DNA from: Noviluteimonas sp052115395
GTDB taxonomy: Bacteria > Pseudomonadota > Gammaproteobacteria > Xanthomonadales > Xanthomonadaceae
DNA: 64,000 nt
Assembly (NCBI GenBank): GCA_052115395.1
Contig: JBFRGO010000005.1
Reading direction: 5' to 3' (one strand)
The first letter of the stretch is position 1. Every line of letters begins with the position of its first letter. This document shows, piece by piece, positions 58,619 to 64,000 of the stretch. The translations under genes were made by a program, and so were the position numbers. The notes under the pieces are model-generated. The model ran no database searches. It had not been told where the DNA came from and saw only the letters and a program-made list of their open reading frames with translations.

Positions 58619-59926
58619 ATGGCCACGCCCACCGCGCGCAAGCGCCTTCCGCTGCACACGAAAATCGCGATCGGCTTCATCGCCGGCATCACGGCGGGCC
58701 TGCTGGTCCACGCCACCGGCAGCGATGCGGCCTGGGTGCAGTTGTTCACGACCTACGTCACCACGCCGTTCTCGAAGATCTTCCTGTCCCTGATCTTCAT
58801 GCTGATCGTGCCGCTGCTGTTTTCGGCGCTGGTCGTGGGTATCGCGGAAATGGGCGACGTGCGCGCGCTGGGGCGCATCGGCTGGAAGACCTTGTTCTAC
58901 ACGGTGCTGCTCTCGGCGGTGGCGGTGCTCCTCGGCCTGGTGTTGGTGAACTGGCTCAAGCCCGGTGCGGGCGTCGACCCGGCGCTGGCGCAGCAATTGC
59001 TCGCCGACAACGCCGACCGCGCGAAGGAAATCGTGGCCAGCGTCGGCGAACAGCCGCGCGGCATCGACATGCTGGTGTCGATCGTGCCCGACAACGTGAT
59101 CGCGGCGGCCTCCAACAACGGCACGATCCTGTCGCTGATGTTCTTCGCGGTGATGTTCGGCATCGGCCTGGTGCTCACGCGCACGCCGCAGACCGACATC
59201 CTCAAGCGCGGCATCGAAGGCCTGTTCGAAATCTCGATGACGCTGATCGGCCTGGTGATCCGCCTGGCGCCGATCGCGGTGTTCTGCTTCATGTTCAACC
59301 TGGTGTCGATCTTCGGCTTCGACCTGCTGCTGCGCCTGGGTGCGTATGTCGGCGTCGTCGTGCTTGCGCTCGCCTTGCACCAGTTCGTGAGTTATTCGGT
59401 CGCGCTGAAGTTGGCCGGCCAGTCGCCGGTGCGCTTCTTCAAGGGCGCGCAGGAGGCGATGGTGATGGCCTTCTCGACGGCCTCCAGCAACGCCACGCTC
59501 CCCACCGCGCTGCGCGTGGCAGAGGAAGAGCTCGGGTTGCCGCGCCGCATCGCGCGCTTCGTGCTGACCGTCGGCGCCACCGCCAACCAGAACGGCACGG
59601 CCCTGTTCGAAGGCGTGACGGTCCTGTTCCTCGCGCAGTTCTTCGGCGTGGACCTCAGCCTTGGCCAGCAGGCGATGGTGATGGTGGTCTGCATCCTCGG
59701 CGGCATCGGCACGGCCGGCGTGCCGTCGGGTTCGCTGCCCGTGGTGGCGCTGATCTGCGCGATGGTGGGCGTGGACCCGGTCGGCATCGGCATGATCCTG
59801 GGCGTCAACCACTTCCTCGACATGTGCCGCACCACGCTCAACGTGACCGGCGACCTCACGCTCGCCACGCTCGTGGCCGCGGGCGAACCCGACCTGGGCG
59901 CCGGCGAAACAGCCGCTACGCCATAG
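58619..59926 (+). CDS. Dicarboxylate/amino acid:cation symporter (DAACS family)
   Basis: A 435-residue inner-membrane transporter of the glutamate/aspartate/C4-dicarboxylate type, with eight transmembrane helices and two hairpins. Diagnostic blocks are FLSLIFMLIVPLLFSALVVGI, the HP1 serine-rich loop MAFSTASSNATLP, the unwound helix 7 motif TANQNGTALFEGV (in place of NMDGT), HP2 GGIGTAGVPSGSL, and DMCRTTLNVTGDL in helix 8, where the Arg suggests an acidic amino acid or dicarboxylate substrate. It is probably not GltP/DctA by strict orthology, so no symbol is given. ATG 58619 is close to the family start. Confidence 0.92.
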   Translation: MATPTARKRLPLHTKIAIGFIAGITAGLLVHATGSDAAWVQLFTTYVTTPFSKIFLSLIFMLIVPLLFSALVVGIAEMGDVRALGRIGWKTLFYTVLLSAVAVLLGLVLVNWLKPGAGVDPALAQQLLADNADRAKEIVASVGEQPRGIDMLVSIVPDNVIAAASNNGTILSLMFFAVMFGIGLVLTRTPQTDILKRGIEGLFEISMTLIGLVIRLAPIAVFCFMFNLVSIFGFDLLLRLGAYVGVVVLALALHQFVSYSVALKLAGQSPVRFFKGAQEAMVMAFSTASSNATLPTALRVAEEELGLPRRIARFVLTVGATANQNGTALFEGVTVLFLAQFFGVDLSLGQQAMVMVVCILGGIGTAGVPSGSLPVVALICAMVGVDPVGIGMILGVNHFLDMCRTTLNVTGDLTLATLVAAGEPDLGAGETAATP

Positions 59927-60005
59927 CTCACGGGCCGGGCGCATCGCGAACCCCGGGCATGGGACAATTCCGTTCCTGCCCGCCGATTCCGACCCCGCCC
60001 CCGCC

Positions 60006-61997
60006 ATGCCGACGCCCAGCCGCCGCGACCTCGCCAACGCCATCCGATTCCTCGCCATCGATGCGGTGGAGGCCGCGAAGTCCGGCCACCCGGGCATGCC
60101 GATGGGCATGGCGGACATCGCGGAAGTCGTCTGGAACGACTACTACCGCCACAACCCGAACAATCCGTCGTGGTTCAACCGCGACCGCTTCGTGTTGTCC
60201 AACGGCCACGGCTCGATGCTGCATTACGCGTTGCTGCACCTGTCCGGCTACGCGCTGACGATCGATGACCTGAAGTCCTTCCGCCAACTCGAGTCCAAGA
60301 CGCCGGGCCATCCGGAAAACTTCATGACGCCGGGCGTGGAAACCACGACCGGTCCGCTCGGCCAGGGCTTCGCGAACGCGGTGGGCATGGCGCTCGCCGA
60401 AAAACTCCTCGCGCAGCGCTTCAACCGCCCCGAGTTCGAAGTCGTCGACCACCACACCTGGGTGTTCATGGGCGATGGCTGCCTGATGGAAGGCATCTCG
60501 CACGAAGCCGCATCGCTCGCGGGCACGTGGGGCCTCAACAAGCTCATCGCGATCTGGGACGACAACCACATCTCGATCGACGGCGACACGCAGGGCTGGT
60601 TCACCGACGACACCGGCAAGCGTTTCGAAGCCTATGGCTGGAACGTGGTGCGCGGCGTCGACGGGCATGATGCCGATGCGATCAAGCGCGCGGTCGATGC
60701 GGCGCTCGCATCGAGCGACAAGCCCACGCTGATCTGCGCACGCACGACGATCGGCTTCGGTTCGCCGGGAAAGGCGGGCAAGGAGTCCTCGCACGGCGCA
60801 CCGCTGGGCAAGGACGAAATCGTCGCCACGCGCGCTGCGCTGAATTGGCCGCACGATGCGTTCGACATCCCGCAGGACATCCGCGACGGCTGGCGCGCCG
60901 GCAACGCGGGCCTGGTGCGCGAAGACCAGTGGAACCGCCTGTTCGACCAATACGCCGCGCGTTATCCCGAACTCGCCGACGAACTCGTGCGCCGCGCGCG
61001 CAACGAACTGCCCGACAACTGGGCGTCGGCGGCTGATGCCTACATCGCGAAGCTGCAGGCCGAAGGCCCGGTCGTCGCGTCGCGCAAGGCTTCGCAGATG
61101 GCGCTGGAGGCCTACGGCCCGCTGCTGCCGGAACTGATCGGCGGCTCGGCGGACCTCGCGCATTCCAATCTCACCTTGTGGAAGGGCAGCAAGTCGGTCA
61201 ACAGCGACGATGCGAACGCCAACTACATCTACTTCGGCGTGCGCGAATTCGCGATGACCGCGATCAGCAATGGCCTCGGCCTGCACGAGTGCTTCATTCC
61301 CTACGACGCGACCTTCCTGGTCTTCAGCGATTACGCGCGCAACGCCGTGCGCATGAGCGCGCTGATGGGCGCGCACGCGATCCACGTCTACACGCACGAT
61401 TCGATCGGCCTGGGCGAAGACGGCCCGACGCACCAACCGATCGAGCACGTCGCCTCGCTGCGTTACATCCCCGGCAACGACGTGTGGCGCCCGTGCGACG
61501 CCGTCGAATCGGCGGTGGCGTGGCGCGCGGCGATCGAACAACACGACGGCCCGTCGTGCCTGGTGTTCACGCGCCAGAACCTCGCACACCAGCCGCGCAC
61601 GCCGCAGCAGGTCGCCGACATCCGCCGCGGCGGTTACATCCTTCGCGACAGCAAGGGCGCGCCGCAGTTGATCCTCATCGCGACCGGTTCGGAAGTCGAA
61701 CTCGCGATGCAGGCCGCCGCGCAACTCGGTGACGGCGTGCGCGTGGTGTCGATGCCGAGCACCGACGTGTTCGATCGCCAGGACCCGGCCTACCGCGAAG
61801 CCGTGCTGCCGAACGCCTGCCGGCGCCGCGTGGCGATCGAAGCCGGCGTCAGTGATTTCTGGCGCAAGTACGTCGGGCTGGACGGCGCGGTCATCGGCAT
61901 CGATCGCTTCGGTGCCAGCGCACCTGCGGAGAAGTTGTTCCCGCACTTCGGGTTCACGGTCGACAATCTCGTGCAGGTCGCGAAGAACCTCGCATAA
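60006..61997 (+). CDS. tkt: Transketolase
   Basis: Thiamine-diphosphate enzyme of the pentose phosphate pathway. The 663 residues are full length. AVEAAKSGHPGMPMGMADI is the N-terminal signature, and the ThDP-binding motif GDGCLMEGISHEAASLAGTWGLNKLIAIWDDN follows. The Pyr domain has the catalytic Glu region (YFGVREFAMTAISNGL), HDSIGLGEDGPTHQPIEH, and the C-terminal domain ends at FTVDNLVQVAKNLA. ATG 60006 is the family start. A terminator follows. Confidence 0.97.
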   Translation: MPTPSRRDLANAIRFLAIDAVEAAKSGHPGMPMGMADIAEVVWNDYYRHNPNNPSWFNRDRFVLSNGHGSMLHYALLHLSGYALTIDDLKSFRQLESKTPGHPENFMTPGVETTTGPLGQGFANAVGMALAEKLLAQRFNRPEFEVVDHHTWVFMGDGCLMEGISHEAASLAGTWGLNKLIAIWDDNHISIDGDTQGWFTDDTGKRFEAYGWNVVRGVDGHDADAIKRAVDAALASSDKPTLICARTTIGFGSPGKAGKESSHGAPLGKDEIVATRAALNWPHDAFDIPQDIRDGWRAGNAGLVREDQWNRLFDQYAARYPELADELVRRARNELPDNWASAADAYIAKLQAEGPVVASRKASQMALEAYGPLLPELIGGSADLAHSNLTLWKGSKSVNSDDANANYIYFGVREFAMTAISNGLGLHECFIPYDATFLVFSDYARNAVRMSALMGAHAIHVYTHDSIGLGEDGPTHQPIEHVASLRYIPGNDVWRPCDAVESAVAWRAAIEQHDGPSCLVFTRQNLAHQPRTPQQVADIRRGGYILRDSKGAPQLILIATGSEVELAMQAAAQLGDGVRVVSMPSTDVFDRQDPAYREAVLPNACRRRVAIEAGVSDFWRKYVGLDGAVIGIDRFGASAPAEKLFPHFGFTVDNLVQVAKNLA

Positions 61998-62021
61998 GTC
62001 GAACGCACGCAACGCATAGGA

Positions 62022-62052
62022 ACGAGGCCCGCATTCGCGGGCCTCGTCGTTT
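62022..62052 (+). terminator. Intrinsic terminator after tkt
   Basis: ACGAGGCCCGC (62022-62032) pairs with GCGGGCCTCGT (62037-62047) around ATTC. The T run after it is weak (CGTTTCT). It separates tkt from the long leader of the autotransporter gene. Confidence 0.78.
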
Positions 62053-62229
62053 CTGCCTGTCCATTCGATAGCGACGCGCCCTTGCGTGCGTTGCGTGGAC
62101 GCATTGCGTCCGACGCAAAAAGTTCCTTCCGCGCATTTGTTTGCCCCTTGGGTCTATAGCGCCCTATGGCCGCTTGCTGTTCCCTTTGCAGGGAATGTTT
62201 CGCACAACACGCGCAGTCATTTCTTACGG

Positions 62230-62308
62230 GGCGAAGGGGATTCGCCTCATGTCGGGCGTAGGACCCGACCACAAGAATGCGCCCCACTTTCAGCGTCGTA
62301 GGGGACGC
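62230..62308 (+). promoter_or_regulatory. Leader with three GGA-loop hairpins, possible RsmA/CsrA target
   Basis: Three hairpins precede the autotransporter start: GGCGAA (62230-62235)/TTCGCC (62241-62246) with loop GGGGA; GTCGGG (62251-62256)/CCCGAC (62264-62269) with loop CGTAGGA; and GCGTC (62293-62297)/GACGC (62304-62308) with loop GTAGGG. The third covers the ribosome binding site AGGGGA (62300-62305), eight bases before ATG 62314. GGA in a hairpin loop, with the last site on the Shine-Dalgarno, is the usual layout for RsmA/CsrA repression. A further palindrome TTCCC-N6-GGGAA lies at 62180-62195. Binding is inference. Confidence 0.55.
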
Positions 62309-62313
62309 GTCAG

Positions 62314-64000
62314 ATGACCATGCATCCACGGAAGCAGCACCGTTCCAATTTCCTGGCCAGATCGATCGCGCTGGCCCTCACCTTCCTGCTCGGCAGCCCT
62401 GCGGCGCTCGCCGAGGAGGACGAAAAGAAAAAGAAGTCGGACGAAGCGCAACGCTCGTCCAACGTCGAAGCCAATTCCCGTGCGCAGACCAAGAACGTGC
62501 AGGACAGCCTGCCCGACATCGGCGGCGCGGCGCAGGGCCCCAACAAGGCGAAGGAAGCGGCCGATTCGCTGACCACCAAGGCGATCAGCGCCGCGCAATC
62601 GGCGGCCAAGAGCTCGTCGACCAACACCAGCGCCAGCAGCACCAGCGCGACCGACCAATTCAAGACCGACGTTGCGAATGCCGCCATTTCTTCGGGGCTG
62701 AGCACGATCAAGGATTCGGACAACCAATTCCTCCAGCGCCTCGATGGCGGCATCACGCTGGGCTCGGAAGGCGATGTCGACGTCAATCTGAAAACGATGG
62801 GCATGCTCTACGGTGGCGAAGACAAGCGCCACTACCTGCTCACGCAATTCGGCGTGCACAACGAAGGCGATCGCGCGACGGCGAACGTCGGCCTGGTCTA
62901 TCGCTGGATTGCGCCCGGCGACACCTGGTTGCTGGGTGCCAATGTTTTCTACGACCACGATTTCGACAACGGCGCGCACCGCGTCGGCCTCGGCGTCGAG
63001 GCGGCGACGCAATCGCTGCGCTTCTTCGCCAACACCTACGCGCCGGCATCGGATGCGTGGAAGACGATCGACGAAGCCCCGGATTTCGAAGAGCGCGCGG
63101 CCAGCGGTTACGACCTGGGCCTGACGTGGAGCCCCACGCGCGCGCCGGGTCTCGACCTCACCGTCAAGGGCTCGCGCTGGCACGGCGACCAGGTCGACGT
63201 GTTCGGCACCGGGCAAACGTACAAGGATCCCTTCGTCCTCACCACGAAGGTCAGCTACTCGCCGGTGCCGCTGTTCGGCATCGCGCTCGAGCACGACAGC
63301 GCGATGGGCACGGGCACGCGCGATACGCGCGTTTCGTTCAACTTCAAATACCAGCTCAACGAATCACTCGGCGCGCAGAAGGCGCGCAAGAACGTCGCGC
63401 AGAAGAACGATATCCGCCAGCGCGCGACGGACTTCGTCGAGCGCGAAAACAAGATCATCACCGAGATCCGCGAGAAGGATGTGCCGCTCGCGTTCGTCGG
63501 CCCGTCGGTGGTCAACGACAGCGTGATGTCCGACGCGATCTACAGCTATCAGTTGCAGGTCATCGGCGCGAAGGAAGGACACAAGTTCACGCTCGCCGGT
63601 CCCGATGCCGCGCTGTTCACGCTGGTCGGCAATGAGTTGCGCCTGGATCCGACGAAGATGTCGTCGGCCGATTTGGCCAAGGACAACCGCTTCGAGGCGA
63701 CGGTCAATGTCGTCGACGGCCGCGGCCGTGTCGCGCAGCAGCACTTCATCATCGACGTGATCGACATCGATCCCGATGGCGATGGCCTGAGCAACGAGCA
63801 GGAAGAACACCACGGCACGGATCCGAACAAGCCCGATACCGACGCCGACGGCATCGACGACAAGACCGAAGTCGACAGCGGCACCAATCCGCTCGACCCG
63901 AACGACCCCGGCACCGGCAACACGCCCACCGGCGTGGAAGTGCACTTCAACGGCAGCCCGTTGTCGGGCGCGCCGATCGTGGGCTCGGTCCTCAATGCAT
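62314..64000 (+). CDS. Inverse autotransporter (intimin/invasin type), 3' end cut by window edge
   Basis: The visible 562 residues begin with a signal peptide (cleavage near ALA/E, residue 33), then a Ser/Ala/Thr-rich region with long helices (to about 125). The inverse autotransporter beta-barrel domain follows, about 142-350: GGITLGSEGDVDVNLKTMGMLY, LTQFGVHNEGDRATANVGLVYR, WLLGANVFYDHDF, GLGVEAATQSLRFFAN and VSFNFKYQLNESL. A helical linker (about 355-400) leads to a cadherin/Ig-like domain and then calcium-binding thrombospondin-type 3 repeats (DIDPDGDGLSNEQEEHHGTDPNKPDTDADG, about 485-525). The passenger continues past the right edge. It should be an outer-membrane adhesin; the natural target is unknown. 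Confidence 0.9.
   Translation, partial: MTMHPRKQHRSNFLARSIALALTFLLGSPAALAEEDEKKKKSDEAQRSSNVEANSRAQTKNVQDSLPDIGGAAQGPNKAKEAADSLTTKAISAAQSAAKSSSTNTSASSTSATDQFKTDVANAAISSGLSTIKDSDNQFLQRLDGGITLGSEGDVDVNLKTMGMLYGGEDKRHYLLTQFGVHNEGDRATANVGLVYRWIAPGDTWLLGANVFYDHDFDNGAHRVGLGVEAATQSLRFFANTYAPASDAWKTIDEAPDFEERAASGYDLGLTWSPTRAPGLDLTVKGSRWHGDQVDVFGTGQTYKDPFVLTTKVSYSPVPLFGIALEHDSAMGTGTRDTRVSFNFKYQLNESLGAQKARKNVAQKNDIRQRATDFVERENKIITEIREKDVPLAFVGPSVVNDSVMSDAIYSYQLQVIGAKEGHKFTLAGPDAALFTLVGNELRLDPTKMSSADLAKDNRFEATVNVVDGRGRVAQQHFIIDVIDIDPDGDGLSNEQEEHHGTDPNKPDTDADGIDDKTEVDSGTNPLDPNDPGTGNTPTGVEVHFNGSPLSGAPIVGSVLNA

Noticed and set aside
62086..62301. Small 71-codon frame before the autotransporter
   Set aside because: It runs through the leader hairpins, lacks a ribosome binding site and has no recognisable pattern; an untranslated leader is a better reading.

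Overview
The window is dense, high-GC (about 67%) chromosomal DNA of a gammaproteobacterium. Xanthomonadaceae (Lysobacter/Luteimonas relatives) fits best. This is inferred from gene order (ponA divergent from pilMNOPQ; gmk-rpoZ-spoT-ridA-recG; a SAM-I riboswitch before metX-metB-hom), from family-typical proteins, and from repeated terminators built on AAGCCCCGC/GCGGGGCTT. I saw no tRNA, rRNA, CRISPR array, insertion sequence or replication origin. No gene-free stretch exceeds 300 bases.

Left part (1-14.8 kb): the 5' portion of a hemolysin III gene, prfC, a DUF4124-M23 peptidase and a beta-propeller lipoprotein on the minus strand. Then a SAM riboswitch with a Shine-Dalgarno-sequestering hairpin controls metX-metB-hom. 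A MASE1-GGDEF-EAL protein overlaps the end of hom. It is followed by sdaA, a small glutaredoxin-like gene, a yceI-cytochrome b561-yceI operon and a second M23 peptidase.

Accessory island (14.9-24.5 kb): an 8 kb secreted SpvB/FG-GAP/RHS polymorphic toxin with an unrecognised C-terminal tip, a downstream lipoprotein that may be its immunity protein, a frameshifted remnant of a different RHS toxin tip, and a Sel1-like lipoprotein. Base composition visibly drops from about 22 kb to 24.1 kb. This is the most promising place for an undescribed toxin/immunity pair. A small protein resembling an Hpt domain without its histidine follows.

Core metabolism and information genes (24.7-43.3 kb): hemE, a WGR-domain protein, pepQ, the higBA toxin-antitoxin module with a palindromic operator, then a minus-strand run rph-rdgB-hemW-DUF1631-pilZ. 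On the plus strand come yicC-gmk-rpoZ-spoT-ridA-recG-nucleoside hydrolase, zinc-independent ribosomal protein L31 (rpmE2) and gltA.

Envelope part (43.3-64 kb): a hypothetical gene and ponA (PBP1A) on the minus strand, facing away from pilMNOPQ, the type IV pilus alignment complex and secretin. Next is a MoxR-DUF58-DUF4381-BatA-BatB/C-BatD aerotolerance-type operon with translationally coupled genes, a dicarboxylate symporter and transketolase. Last is an inverse autotransporter (intimin/invasin type), cut by the right edge, whose leader carries three hairpins with GGA-type loops suggestive of RsmA/CsrA control.
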